A stretch of 64,000 bases of DNA from Natronorubrum halophilum (GCF_003670115.1 NZ_QQTY01000001.1:124001-188000); one strand, 5' to 3'. Counted from the stretch's first letter, positions 1 through 8,874 are shown. The notes: generated from the sequence alone by a model not told the origin. A program made the numbers and translations.

Positions 1-99
1 TCGACAACACCACTCGGAAGGACGTCGATTCTAACCGTGCTGTGAGAGAGGTCACGTCCGACAACGCCGACGCGTTCACCGCCGCGGAGCTGCACGCGA

Positions 100-861
100 T
101 CAGGAGTAGTTGTGCTCGAGTTCGATCACGTTCGCCGCGCCGAGGACCGACTCCGGCAGATCTTCGTAGAAGCGTTCGTCACCCACGCGGTGAACGGGAC
201 AGGCGACGCTGATCGACGCGATGCTCCGGTCCGCGTCGTCGGTGATCGGTGCCGCGATACACCGCAATCCGTTGAGACGCTCCTCCCGGTCGATCGCGTA
301 GCGCTGGTCCCGGACCTCCTCGAGTTCCGCGTGAAACTCCTCCCGGTCGGTGATCGTCTGGCTGGTAAGCGCCGGTAATCCGTGTTCGGTGAGGATCTCG
401 TCGACCTCCTCGCGGGGACGAAAACCGAGGATCGCCTTTCCGAGCCCCGTACAGTGGAGTCGGACCCGTTTTCCCTCGTGCGTATCGAGTTCGACCGCGT
501 TCTCCCCTTTCGCCTGGTAGAGGTAGATCCCCATCCCGTTCTTTTCGACGAGGAGGTTCACCAGTTCGCCGGTCTCGTCGGCGAGTTCGTCGGCCTGTGA
601 CTGGGCGGCGTCGTAGATCGGCGTCCGGTTTCGCGCGTACGCGCCCAGTCCGAGAAACGAGAGCCCGATGTGGTACTCGTCGCCGTCTTTGTCGACGTAC
701 TCGTGATTCGCGAGCGTCATCAGGTGGTTGTGCACCGCGCTCTTCCCGATATCGACTCGTTCGGCGATCTCCGAGACGCCGGCCCCGTCGAGTTCCTGGA
801 TTACCTCGAGGATCTCGAACGTTCTGCCGACGGTTCGGACCGGGTGTTTTGGTTCTGTCAT
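100..861 (-). CDS. IclR family transcriptional regulator (XacR-like)
   Basis: A 253-residue IclR-type DNA-binding regulator. An N-terminal winged helix-turn-helix spans roughly residues 8-70 (SEIAERVDIGKSAVHNHL is the recognition part) and a C-terminal effector-binding domain covers about 75-250, with the family's GLGKAILG and GLRCIAAP motifs. Length is normal for the family. On the opposite strand to the catabolic genes that start at 2911 but in line with the FAH and ThuA genes, it is the obvious candidate regulator; the Haloferax xylose/arabinose locus uses an IclR regulator (XacR) in the same role. A TATA-like box (TTTATATG) lies about 27 bp before the ATG, so the mRNA is probably leaderless. 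The effector is not visible in the sequence. It is a paralogue of the IclR protein at 59458-60225. Confidence 0.93.
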   Translation of the reverse strand: MTEPKHPVRTVGRTFEILEVIQELDGAGVSEIAERVDIGKSAVHNHLMTLANHEYVDKDGDEYHIGLSFLGLGAYARNRTPIYDAAQSQADELADETGELVNLLVEKNGMGIYLYQAKGENAVELDTHEGKRVRLHCTGLGKAILGFRPREEVDEILTEHGLPALTSQTITDREEFHAELEEVRDQRYAIDREERLNGLRCIAAPITDDADRSIASISVACPVHRVGDERFYEDLPESVLGAANVIELEHNYS

Positions 862-1079
862 GCTCCTATGTTACACCGGACTCACATATAAATCGTTCTG
901 AAACAGTGAATCTGGTTTTGTCCTTCTCGGAAAGCACAGCCAGGCACAGAACGGGGCGAACCGCTTCGGGACGAACGAACGCGAAAAACCGCCGCAGCGA
1001 GCGTCAGATCCCCCTTCAGGCATTCGGCGGTATTAACGACGGCCACTGTCTCTCGGTGCGCGTTCTGAATCGCGGTAGA

Positions 1080-1952
1080 TCAGACTTCGACGACCGTGTT
1101 CGATAGCGTTCCGATCTCCTCGAGGCCGATTTCGACCTCGTCGCCTTCGTGGAGCGTGAACCCCTCCTCGGGGACCAGCGACGTCCCGGTCAGCAGGACC
1201 GAAACGTCGGGGACGGCATTGTGCTCCACGTAGCAGTCGACCAGTTCCTCGACCGAGCGGACCATCTTGCCCGTGTTCGTCGACTCGTCGTACAGTACCT
1301 CGCCGTCGCGACTGATCGTCATCCACATCTCGAGGTCGTGTGGGTCCTCGAGCGAGTCGGCCGAGCGGACGCAGGGACCGATCGCACAGCACCGGTCGTA
1401 CACCTTTGCCTGCGGAAGGTAGAGCGGATTTTCTCCTTCGATCGAGCGACTGCTCATGTCGTTGCCGATGGTGTAGCCGACGATGTCGCCCTCGAAGAGG
1501 ACGACCCCGAGTTCCGGTTCGGGGACGTCCCACTCGGAGTCGGCGCGGATGCCGACGCCTTCGTTCGGACCGACGGTCCGGTTCGGCGTCGCCTTGAAGA
1601 AGACTTCCGGCCGGTCGCTCTCGTAGACGTCGAGATACATGTCCGGCATGGAGCTCTCGGCTTTGCGCGCCTCCTCGCTGATCCGATAGGTGACTCCCGC
1701 CGCCCACACCTCTCCCGACGAAACGGGCGCTTCGGGGGCGTCTTCCTCCAGAGCGTCGTTTGGGAGCACGGACGCGTCCTCGAGCAACCGATCGGCGATA
1801 CGATCGACGGTGTGGTCGGTGATCGTGGACGCGCGAAGCAGGTCTTCGAACGTCCGTAGTTGCGGCGTTGCTGCGGTGAGATCGTACAGCGATCCCGCCG
1901 TTTCCACTGCGAGACGAGGGGATTTCCCCTCGCGGAGCTGGTAGTAACGCAT
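1080..1952 (-). CDS. FAH-family hydrolase/dehydratase, 2-keto-3-deoxy sugar acid dehydratase-like
   Basis: A 290-residue protein of the fumarylacetoacetate hydrolase fold. The C-terminal two thirds contain the PEPELGVVLF metal-binding segment, the GYTIGNDMSSR motif and the VYDRCCAIGP strand typical of the family. In haloarchaea this subgroup includes XacE, the 2-keto-3-deoxyxylonate dehydratase that makes alpha-ketoglutarate semialdehyde. I chose the ATG at 1952 (MRYYQLREG) because family members begin there and a TATA-like TAATAC lies about 30 bp upstream; an in-frame ATG at 2000 would add 16 unconserved residues. The neighbouring enolase-superfamily dehydratase (2911) would supply a 2-keto-3-deoxy acid as substrate. 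The exact sugar acid is inferred from context. Confidence 0.88.
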   Translation of the reverse strand: MRYYQLREGKSPRLAVETAGSLYDLTAATPQLRTFEDLLRASTITDHTVDRIADRLLEDASVLPNDALEEDAPEAPVSSGEVWAAGVTYRISEEARKAESSMPDMYLDVYESDRPEVFFKATPNRTVGPNEGVGIRADSEWDVPEPELGVVLFEGDIVGYTIGNDMSSRSIEGENPLYLPQAKVYDRCCAIGPCVRSADSLEDPHDLEMWMTISRDGEVLYDESTNTGKMVRSVEELVDCYVEHNAVPDVSVLLTGTSLVPEEGFTLHEGDEVEIGLEEIGTLSNTVVEV

Positions 1953-2055
1953 GTAGGTACCCCCGTCTTTCTTCCCAACCGTATTAGCTCTGGTGCTCAA
2001 CGGACCCGAGGCGTAGCCGACAGAGAGTAGCGGCCGGCCCGCGCGGTACGGGCGG

Positions 2056-2709
2056 TCAGGAGTCGCGGGCGGCCCAGCGAATCCCCCGTGCGAGCACCGA
2101 TTGTACCCCGTCGGTTACGAGCGCCGGGATATCGTGTCCGAGCGAACAATAGAACACGCGACCGTCGCCGAAGGACGTAACCCACGCAACTGGAACGTCG
2201 CCGTTCTTCGGATGATCCATTCGCGCGAGCACTCGAACGTCGTCGTCGTACTCGAGTACGTACGGTTCGTCCCAGACTGAAAACCCGTTCAGGTCGGCCG
2301 AGATGGGATGATAGCTATCGACGACGGTTACGTCGAACATCGTCTGCTCGGGATGGGCGAGAAAGTGACCGCCGAGTAGCTCTCTGAGTTCGGGAACGGG
2401 TTCGTCGCGGCTCCCGTCGACGGTCGTCGTCAGGTCCGCTGCACCGTGGACGCCGACGTAGCCACCGCCGCTGTCGACGAACGAACACAATCCTGCTAGC
2501 TGCTCGTCCGTGAACGTGCTGTCGGTCGTATAATCGACGAGCACGTCGTACGCCGAAATTCGGTCCTCACGGAGGACGTCACGGTCAGCGGTGACGTCGA
2601 CGTCGATCCCACGTCGTTCCAGCTGTCGTGCGATGGTCGGTCCCGCTCGTTCGATCCGATGAAACGGAAACCGATTCCCGCCGAGTATGACTGCTGTTGG
2701 CCTGGCCAT
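2056..2709 (-). CDS. ThuA-like (trehalose utilization) domain protein
   Basis: A 217-residue single-domain ThuA-like protein with a glutamine-amidotransferase-type alpha/beta fold. It begins MARPTAVILGGN, has the YDVLVDYT strand and the GGGYVGVHGAADL nucleophile-elbow region of the family, and near the end the PVAWVTSFGDGRVFYCSLGHD segment, which is highly typical. ThuA proteins are found with sugar dehydrogenases of the Gfo/Idh type; one bacterial relative acts in disaccharide oxidation, but the biochemical role is poorly known. The start at 2709 is supported by a TATA-like TTTTACC about 28 bp upstream, whereas the longer reading frame to 2871 adds unconserved residues. It is divergent from the enolase-superfamily gene at 2911, so the two probably share a control region. 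Confidence 0.88.
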   Translation of the reverse strand: MARPTAVILGGNRFPFHRIERAGPTIARQLERRGIDVDVTADRDVLREDRISAYDVLVDYTTDSTFTDEQLAGLCSFVDSGGGYVGVHGAADLTTTVDGSRDEPVPELRELLGGHFLAHPEQTMFDVTVVDSYHPISADLNGFSVWDEPYVLEYDDDVRVLARMDHPKNGDVPVAWVTSFGDGRVFYCSLGHDIPALVTDGVQSVLARGIRWAARDS

Positions 2710-2910
2710 CGGTTCGGCTAACGAGCGAGAGACGGTAAAACCCACCGTCGCGCCTCCCGACTCGAGTCGGGATCTCCGAATCGCTACGCGCTTTCGTTTC
2801 GGTCGGGTGGACGAGTTGCAACCGTCCAGACTGTTACCGTCGTTCGAGCGACCGCCGCGAGTAACCGACATGCGAAACGTGATATACCATGAGGAGTAAA
2901 CGGCAGTCGT

Positions 2911-4146
2911 ATGCCGAACTACCGGACGTTACGCGATCCGAACGCAGAGTATACGATGCGTGATCTCTCATCGGAAACGATGCAGCTGACCGCGGACCGC
3001 GGGCCGCGCGATGTCGAGATCACCGACGTACAGACCACGATGGTCGACGGAAACTACCCGTGGATCCTCGTCCGCGTCTACACGGACGCCGGACTCGTCG
3101 GAACCGGTGAATCCTACTGGGGCGGCGGTGACGACGCGATCATCGAGCGGATGGCGCCGTTCCTCGTCGGCGAGAACCCCCTCGATATCGACCGGCTGTA
3201 CGAACATCTCATCCAGAAGATGTCCGGCGAAGGCTCGATCTCCGGAAAGGTCATCTCGGCCATCTCGGGCATCGAGATCGCTCTCCACGACGTGGCGGGT
3301 AAGATCCTCGACGTCCCGGCCTACCAGCTGGTCGGCGGGAAGTACCGCGACGACGTCCGCATCTACTGCGACCTTCACACCGAAGACGAGGCCAATCCCG
3401 TCGCCTGTGCCGACGAAGGCGAACGCGTCGTCGAGGAGCTCGGATACGACGCCATCAAGTTCGACCTCGACGTTCCCTCGGGCCACGAGAAAGACCGTGC
3501 AAACCGCCACCTGCGCGGCCCCGAGATCGACCACAAGGTCGACATCGTCCGCGAGGTCACCGAACGCGTCGGCGACAGAGCCGACGTCGCCTTCGACTGC
3601 CACTGGTCGTTCTCCGCGGGCTCCGCGAAGCGCCTCGCGCGCGAACTCGAGGAGTACGACGTCTGGTGGCTCGAGGACCCCGTGCCGCCGGAGAACCACG
3701 ACGTCCAGCGGGAGGTCACCCAGAGTACGACGACGCCGATCACCGTCGGCGAGAACGTCTACCGAACCCACGGACAGCGCCGGCTGCTCGAGGAGCAGGC
3801 GATCGACATCATCGCGCCGGACCTGCCGCGCGTCGGCGGGATGCGCGAAACGCGAAAGATTGCCCAGCTCGCGGATCTCTACTACGTGCCGGTCGCGATG
3901 CACAACGTCTCCTCGCCGATCGGGACGATGGCGTCGGCACAGGTCGCGGCGGCGATCCCGAACTCGCTGGCCGTCGAGTACCACTCCTACGAACTCGGCT
4001 GGTGGGAGGACCTCGTCGAAGAGGACGACCTCATCGAGAACGGGCGCATGGAAGTTCCCGAGAAGCCCGGACTCGGACTCACGCTCGATCTCGACGCGGT
4101 AGCGGAGCATATGGTCGACGGCGAAGAGCTGTTCGACGAGGCATAA
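2911..4146 (+). CDS. Enolase-superfamily (mandelate racemase/muconate lactonizing) sugar-acid dehydratase, XacD-like
   Basis: A 411-residue enolase-superfamily enzyme with an N-terminal capping domain (about 35-160) and a C-terminal TIM barrel. Predicted Mg2+ ligands are Asp229 (FDCHW), Glu255 (WWLEDP) and Glu281 (VGENV); Lys183 (AIKFDLD) and His331 (AMHN) are the expected acid/base residues. This set fits dehydration of an aldonic acid to its 2-keto-3-deoxy product. Haloarchaeal relatives include xylonate dehydratase (XacD) and gluconate dehydratase. The product would feed the FAH-fold enzyme at 1080-1952. A TATA-like GATATACC lies about 27 bp before the ATG. Which aldonate is used cannot be read from the sequence. 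Confidence 0.9.
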   Translation: MPNYRTLRDPNAEYTMRDLSSETMQLTADRGPRDVEITDVQTTMVDGNYPWILVRVYTDAGLVGTGESYWGGGDDAIIERMAPFLVGENPLDIDRLYEHLIQKMSGEGSISGKVISAISGIEIALHDVAGKILDVPAYQLVGGKYRDDVRIYCDLHTEDEANPVACADEGERVVEELGYDAIKFDLDVPSGHEKDRANRHLRGPEIDHKVDIVREVTERVGDRADVAFDCHWSFSAGSAKRLARELEEYDVWWLEDPVPPENHDVQREVTQSTTTPITVGENVYRTHGQRRLLEEQAIDIIAPDLPRVGGMRETRKIAQLADLYYVPVAMHNVSSPIGTMASAQVAAAIPNSLAVEYHSYELGWWEDLVEEDDLIENGRMEVPEKPGLGLTLDLDAVAEHMVDGEELFDEA

Positions 4147-4808
4147 GCTCCGTCGAACTCGCGGAGCGGGTTGTTCGCTGAACGGGATCCCGTTGAGGCC
4201 GGTGCTGCGGTGGTTCGTGCTGTGTGGACGGACCGAACTGCACTGGCCGGTTCACTTTTCGACCAGAGAGGGTCTGGATACGATGTGTCGAATGCCGATT
4301 AGCCGCCGCGCCGAAACGCGGACACGTCCGCCTGGAACCCGACGAACGCCTCGAACACCCAGTCGCGCGTTGTACCCGGCTGCACATCGTTCTCGCCGGT
4401 CGTTGATTCGCGTCCGACACATACACGGCGATGTTGACTGCTCAGGCCGGACAGCCCCACTCCGGTGAGAGTCTCGTGCCGTCCCCGCTTGTGGTCAGTT
4501 CGTGTTTGTACTGAAAGAAAGGAGGGGATGGAGCACGAAAGAATAGTCTCTCTTAGAGAAGGATGTTCATTTACTCAGAACACCAGATGGGACACACACA
4601 ACATGGAATGGTAACTACTACCAACCTCGGCGGGGTAGGGTTCACCGTTACCCCGTCGGTCACTAGCGTTCTCAGTGGTTCCGTTCCGGCCGTTACGGGG
4701 AGTGTCCGGAACCCGCTACACTCCTCGAACAGCACTCGGAGCGTCGCCATCTGGCCGATGTGTACAGTGCACTCGCGTACATCGCGCCTCTCGTCACGGC
4801 CGCCAATG

Positions 4809-4832
4809 TATTACATTCGTATGAATGTAATA
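4809..4832. promoter_or_regulatory. Palindromic site: 10-bp arms, 4-bp spacer
   Basis: TATTACATTC (4809-4818) and its exact complement GAATGTAATA (4823-4832) flank GTAT. The inner 22 bp (4810-4831) match a second site at 59164-59185 (read on the minus strand) at 18 of 22 positions. It lies about 230 bp upstream of the Gfo/Idh start, too far for simple promoter occlusion, but it could serve as an operator or upstream activator site. The binding protein is unknown; an IclR regulator is one candidate. Confidence 0.6.
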
Positions 4833-4945
4833 TCGAGTGCGAAACGGGATAACCGGGACCGAGTCGCGCTCAACTACGGTCGTATCCGCGTGAGACCGCG
4901 GGTTCGGCCGCGCTCGGAACTGTAGTTGACACTTGCACCCCATCC

Positions 4946-4962
4946 GTTCTGTGTTACAGAAC
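4946..4962. promoter_or_regulatory. Inverted repeat GTTCTGT-3-ACAGAAC upstream of Gfo/Idh gene
   Basis: Perfect 7-bp arms around a 3-bp spacer, about 75 bp upstream of the TATA-like box of the gene at 5064. A looser related sequence (GTTCTG, AA, ACAG) overlaps the region just upstream of the TATA box of the IclR gene (895-905). Operator-like by position and symmetry only. Confidence 0.4.
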
Positions 4963-5063
4963 ATCACCTCCAGATGGCCTCATCCGGAGACGGTAAGGGG
5001 ATCGGTTCGACCATGTTGCCGGCCCACCGAACGATTTTATCCCCCACGCTCGAAACGGTGCCT

Positions 5064-6143
5064 ATGGACACACTTTCGGTGATTGATCGGTTCGCGGAGC
5101 GCGATTGGGAGACGACAGCGGACGGCACCGTCCGATTCGCACTGGTCGGCCTCGGCTGGTGGACCGTCGACGTCGTCGTGCCCGCAATCGAACAGTCGTC
5201 ACACTGTGAGACGAGCGTCCTCGTCAGTTCCTCCCAGGAGAAAGCGGACCGACTGGCGGAGCGCCACGGCGTCGAACGGGGGCTCACCTACGACGATTTC
5301 CACGACGGCGACGCGACCGACGCCTACGACGCCGTCTACGTCGGCACGCCCAACGCCTTCCACCTCGAGTACGTCGAAACCGCCGCCGAACTGGGGAAGG
5401 CGGTGCTCTGTGAGAAGCCGCTCGAGGCCACGGTCGAGCGCGCCGAGCGGCTCGTCGAGGCCGCCGAGGCTGCCGACATTCCGTTGATGACGGCCTACCG
5501 AATGCACACCGAACCCGCCGTTCGACGGGCGAAAGAACTCATCGACGACGGCTTCATCGGCGAGCCGACCCACGTCTACGGCAACAACACCCAGCCCATC
5601 CTCGAGATGAATCCGGATCCCGACCAGTGGCGGCTCGATTCCGACGTCACCGGCTACGGCACCTCCGTGATGGATCTGGGTATCTACCCGATCAACACCG
5701 CTCGCTTCCTCCTCGAGCGCGACCCCGTGCGAGCGAGTGCGCGGATGGACTCGTCTCACGACGCGTTCGACGACGTTCCCGACCAGAACGCGACGGTCAC
5801 GCTCACGCTCGAGGGCGATCTGCCGCTGGTCTGTACGACCAGCCAGCACGCCCAGCAGGATACCCAACTCAAAATCATCGGCACCGAAGGGACGATCGAA
5901 CTCGCGCCCGCGTTCCACGGCGAGGCGACGTTGCACCTCTCGTCCGGTAGCCTTCGGGCGACGGTCGAAGACACGGAGTACACCGCGGTCGAGGAGATGC
6001 GCGAGGAGTTCGATTACTTCGCCGACCGGGTGCTCGGCGGCGAACCGATCCTCCCCGACGGCCGCCACGGACTCGAGGACATGCGAACGATTCGGGCGAT
6101 ACACGAGGCCGCCGAGCGCGACGAACCCGTCGACATCGAATAG
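5064..6143 (+). CDS. Gfo/Idh/MocA family sugar dehydrogenase (D-xylose 1-dehydrogenase-like, XacA-like)
   Basis: A 359-residue NAD(P)-dependent oxidoreductase of the Gfo/Idh/MocA family. The N-terminal Rossmann domain carries ALVGLGWW at about 30-37, then the DAVYVGTPN strand and the signature LCEKPLE; the C-terminal alpha/beta domain contains the substrate loop region with GYGTSVMDLGIYPIN. Length and start match the haloarchaeal xylose 1-dehydrogenases (XacA/Gfo6), which oxidise aldopentoses to lactones. The ATG at 5064 is preferred over the earlier in-frame ATG at 4926 because a TATA-like box sits 25-30 bp upstream and conservation begins there. Together with the dehydratases at 1080 and 2911 it can supply the oxidation step. 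No lactonase is visible in the window. Confidence 0.9.
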   Translation: MDTLSVIDRFAERDWETTADGTVRFALVGLGWWTVDVVVPAIEQSSHCETSVLVSSSQEKADRLAERHGVERGLTYDDFHDGDATDAYDAVYVGTPNAFHLEYVETAAELGKAVLCEKPLEATVERAERLVEAAEAADIPLMTAYRMHTEPAVRRAKELIDDGFIGEPTHVYGNNTQPILEMNPDPDQWRLDSDVTGYGTSVMDLGIYPINTARFLLERDPVRASARMDSSHDAFDDVPDQNATVTLTLEGDLPLVCTTSQHAQQDTQLKIIGTEGTIELAPAFHGEATLHLSSGSLRATVEDTEYTAVEEMREEFDYFADRVLGGEPILPDGRHGLEDMRTIRAIHEAAERDEPVDIE

Positions 6144-6209
6144 GGGCCGCCCGTCCACGCCGCCGAATCGTCCCAACAGAATTATAATCGCCGGGGAAGG
6201 ATTCGGCGT

Positions 6210-7253
6210 ATGCGCGGACTTGCCAAAACGAGCCGAGAGTACGGTGAAATGGAACTCGTCGACCTCGAGCGGCCGGAGCCGGCGGCCGGAGAGGCGCTGA
6301 TCGAAGTCGACTACGCCGGACTCTGTGGGAGCGACGCGGGAATCTACAAGTTCAAATCGGCCTTCGAACGGATGACGATGCCGACCGTCATCGGTCACGA
6401 GTACACCGGTAGGGTCGTCGAAGTCGGCGACGGCGTTTCCGACTTCGCCGTCGGCGACCGCGTCGTCGAACGACCGATCCGCGGCTGCGGTTCCTGTTAT
6501 CAGTGTCGACTCGGCGAGGAGAACGTCTGTCAAGATTCGGTCATTACCGGCGTCGATCACGACGGCGCGTACGCGGGATACATTTCCGTTCCGGAAACCG
6601 CGCTTCAACACGTTCCCGACGGCGTCGACCCCAAGCACGCCGCTCTCGTCGAACCGACGAGCATCGGCGCTCGAGCCGTGATCCAGAACTCGCGCGTCGG
6701 TGCCGGCTCGCGCGTCATGGTCGCCGGCCCGGGGCCGATCGGGCTCCTGACGGCCCAGATCGCCGATTCGCAGGGCGGTGACGTCGTCGTCGCCGGCGTC
6801 GGTAGCGACACGAGTTACCGGCTCCCGCTGGCCGAAGAACTCGGCTTCCGGACCCTCAACGTCGAGGAGCACGATCTCGAGACGGCTCGCGAGGAACTGA
6901 CCGACGGAGCCGGTTACGACGTCGTGTTCGACACGACGGGTCATCCCTCCGGCCTGACGATGGCCGTCGACGAGGTGCGAAAGGGTGGCCAGATCGTGCT
7001 GGTCGGACAAACTGGCGAAACCACGATGGCGTACTCGCCGCTCGTCCGCGCCGAAATCGATCTTCAGTGTTCCTACGCCTCGACCTGGGAGGACTTCGAA
7101 CGATCGCTCCGGTTGATCGAATCCGGCGACGTCGACCTCGAAACGTTCCTCGACGATCGCTACTCGCTGCTCGAGGCCGACGAGGCGTTCGAATCCTTCT
7201 TGGCCGGAGAAACCTGCAAGCCCGTCTTCGACGTGAGCGTGGTCCGGGAGTAG
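6210..7253 (+). CDS. Zinc-dependent medium-chain alcohol dehydrogenase (sorbitol/threonine dehydrogenase-like)
   Basis: A 347-residue MDR-superfamily dehydrogenase. Cys39 (AGLCGSD) and His63-Glu64 (GHEY) are the catalytic-zinc ligands; the CGSCYQCRLGEENVC cluster supplies four cysteines for the structural zinc; VAGPGPIG is the Rossmann dinucleotide-binding loop. Family members oxidise secondary hydroxyls of polyols or sugar acids, or L-threonine. An ATTATAATC box about 25 bp before the ATG indicates its own promoter and a leaderless transcript. Its place between the Gfo/Idh dehydrogenase and a GntP-type permease suggests a sugar-acid or polyol substrate, but this is context only. Confidence 0.9.
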   Translation: MRGLAKTSREYGEMELVDLERPEPAAGEALIEVDYAGLCGSDAGIYKFKSAFERMTMPTVIGHEYTGRVVEVGDGVSDFAVGDRVVERPIRGCGSCYQCRLGEENVCQDSVITGVDHDGAYAGYISVPETALQHVPDGVDPKHAALVEPTSIGARAVIQNSRVGAGSRVMVAGPGPIGLLTAQIADSQGGDVVVAGVGSDTSYRLPLAEELGFRTLNVEEHDLETAREELTDGAGYDVVFDTTGHPSGLTMAVDEVRKGGQIVLVGQTGETTMAYSPLVRAEIDLQCSYASTWEDFERSLRLIESGDVDLETFLDDRYSLLEADEAFESFLAGETCKPVFDVSVVRE

Positions 7254-7394
7254 GGGTCGGTGAAGCCGTCCGATGCGTCCGACACTTCGAAGAGATACTC
7301 GAGAGCTAGCCGGATTTATTATATCTAACAAGATTATTGCTCCAATCTAACATTCACCAAAGATTATTTGAGAGGTGGTTGTATAGGTGCGGGT

Positions 7395-8801
7395 ATGGCG
7401 CTGGAGAGTCCGGTAGTCGTATTCGGTATTGGATTGATCGCTGTTATCGCACTGTTGGTCTGGTTACGCGTTCCAGCCTTCATCGGACTGGTCCTCGCAT
7501 CGTTGATCGTCGGCGCGGCGACGGCCGAAGTGCCGATGGCCGACGTTCCCAGCGAGACGGCGACCGCGTTCGGTGAGACGATGATCGGGGTCGGTATTCC
7601 GATCCTGATGGCAGCGGTGATCGGGAAGACAATGATGGAGAGCGGGGCCGCCGAGCGGATCGTTCGCTGGTTCCAGTCGCTCACCGGCGAGGATTACTCG
7701 TATCTCGCCCTGGGCGGCTCGAGCGGCGTGCTCGCGATACCCGTCTTCTTCGACAACGTCTTCTTCCTGCTCGCACCGCTGGCCCGGTCGATGCGCGCGC
7801 GGACCGGCCGCGACTACGCGCTGTTCATCACCATCGTCGGTGCCGCCGGGGTGACCGCACACGGGTTCGTCCCGCCAACGCCCGGACCGCTCGCGGTCTC
7901 ACTGGAACTCGGTGTCGACCTCGGGTTGACCATGCTGGTCGGCCTCTTCGTCGCGATTCCGATCGTGATCGTGTCGGGAGTTCTCTACGGGAAGTGGATC
8001 AACCGACACGTCAACGTACCGCTTCGCGAGACGATGGGATCGTCCGTCGAACGCGTCGAGGAACTGGCCAACCGACCGCTCTCCGACCTACCGGGGATGT
8101 TCGAGGCGATGCTGCCGATCCTGCTCGCGGTGTTCCTGGTCGCGTCGAACACGACACTCGATTACCTCATCGATATGGCCGAAGAGGGCTCCCTCGGACT
8201 CGGCGCGTTTCAGGAAACGCTCGAGGCGCTCACGCCGGCGACCGCCTTTATCGGCGATCCGAACTTCGCGCTGACCGCCGCCGCGCTCGCGTCCGCGGTG
8301 ACCTTCTACCGAATGGAGTCGCTGACGCGAGAGGCGTGGTCCGACGAACTCGTCGACGCGCTCCAGAGCGGCGGTCACATCGCGGCGATCACGGCCGCCG
8401 GCGGCGCGTTCGGTGCGATGCTGGCGGCGTCGGGCATCGGCGACTACATCGCCACCACCCTCGAGGGGCTCGGCATTCCGCTCTTGGTCGCCGGTTTCGT
8501 CATCGCGGCGACGATTCGCATCGCACAGGGATCGGCGACGGTCGCCCTGCTCACGACCGCGGGGATCATGGCACCGCTCGTAGGCGATCTGACGGTTCAT
8601 CCGGTCTACCTGGTCATGATCATCGGCGCGGGCGGATCGATCTTCTCGTGGTACAACGATAGCGGCTTCTGGATCGTCAAGGAGATCGGCGGCTTGACGC
8701 AGGCGGAGACGTTCAAGATCTGGACGGCACTGACGACGATCGTTTCGCTGACCGGCTTCGTCGTCGTCATGGTCCTCTCGACGCTGTTCCCGCTCATATA
8801 G
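7395..8801 (+). CDS. GntP family gluconate:H+ symporter-like permease
   Basis: A 468-residue integral membrane protein with about 12-14 hydrophobic segments. GntP-family features are the paired GFVPPTPGPLA motif, FFDNVFFLLAPLA, and near the end AQGSATVALLTTAGIMAPL and WYNDSGFWIVKEIGGL. The family carries gluconate and related aldonates or hydroxy acids by proton symport. Start: the ATG at 7395 (MALESP) is preferred; a TTG at 7368 would add nine residues with no membrane role. It is the last gene of the left catabolic block and its presence argues that an aldonic acid, rather than the free sugar, is a growth substrate here. Confidence 0.9.
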   Translation: MALESPVVVFGIGLIAVIALLVWLRVPAFIGLVLASLIVGAATAEVPMADVPSETATAFGETMIGVGIPILMAAVIGKTMMESGAAERIVRWFQSLTGEDYSYLALGGSSGVLAIPVFFDNVFFLLAPLARSMRARTGRDYALFITIVGAAGVTAHGFVPPTPGPLAVSLELGVDLGLTMLVGLFVAIPIVIVSGVLYGKWINRHVNVPLRETMGSSVERVEELANRPLSDLPGMFEAMLPILLAVFLVASNTTLDYLIDMAEEGSLGLGAFQETLEALTPATAFIGDPNFALTAAALASAVTFYRMESLTREAWSDELVDALQSGGHIAAITAAGGAFGAMLAASGIGDYIATTLEGLGIPLLVAGFVIAATIRIAQGSATVALLTTAGIMAPLVGDLTVHPVYLVMIIGAGGSIFSWYNDSGFWIVKEIGGLTQAETFKIWTALTTIVSLTGFVVVMVLSTLFPLI

Positions 8802-8864
8802 CGGGCTCGAGTACTACGTCTCTCGGGAGAGTGAAACCGGACCAACCGTTCCGGAATGCGAGAC

Positions 8865-8874
8865 AATATATTTA
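8865..8874 (+). promoter_or_regulatory. TATA-like box of uspA-type gene
   Basis: AATATATTTA centred about 28 bp before the ATG at 8899, the spacing expected of a leaderless haloarchaeal transcript. Confidence 0.6.

Larger units (their letters stand above)
4147..5063. other. 917-bp intergenic region with three inverted repeats
   Basis: No supportable gene; the reading frames here have atypical composition and no recognisable motifs. It holds three inverted repeats: CGGGGTA/TACCCCG at 4631-4655, a long palindrome at 4809-4830 and GTTCTGT/ACAGAAC at 4946-4962. A TATA-like GATTTTATC at about 5033-5042 precedes the Gfo/Idh gene. Composition is more AT-rich than the flanking genes around 4500-4620. 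The size is unusual for a haloarchaeal intergenic gap, so a regulatory or remnant function is likely. Confidence 0.6.

Noticed and set aside
4224-4406. 60-residue frame with three cysteines after the enolase-superfamily gene
   Set aside because: Cysteines are not in CxxC pairs, there is no promoter at proper distance and composition is basic, unlike haloarchaeal proteins.
4528-4614. 28-codon frame preceded by GGAGG
   Set aside because: The SD-like sequence is too close to the ATG and the peptide has no motif.
5199-7331. 710-residue minus-strand open frame
   Set aside because: Antisense to the Gfo/Idh and zinc dehydrogenase genes, whose motifs are clear; composition is that of a shadow.
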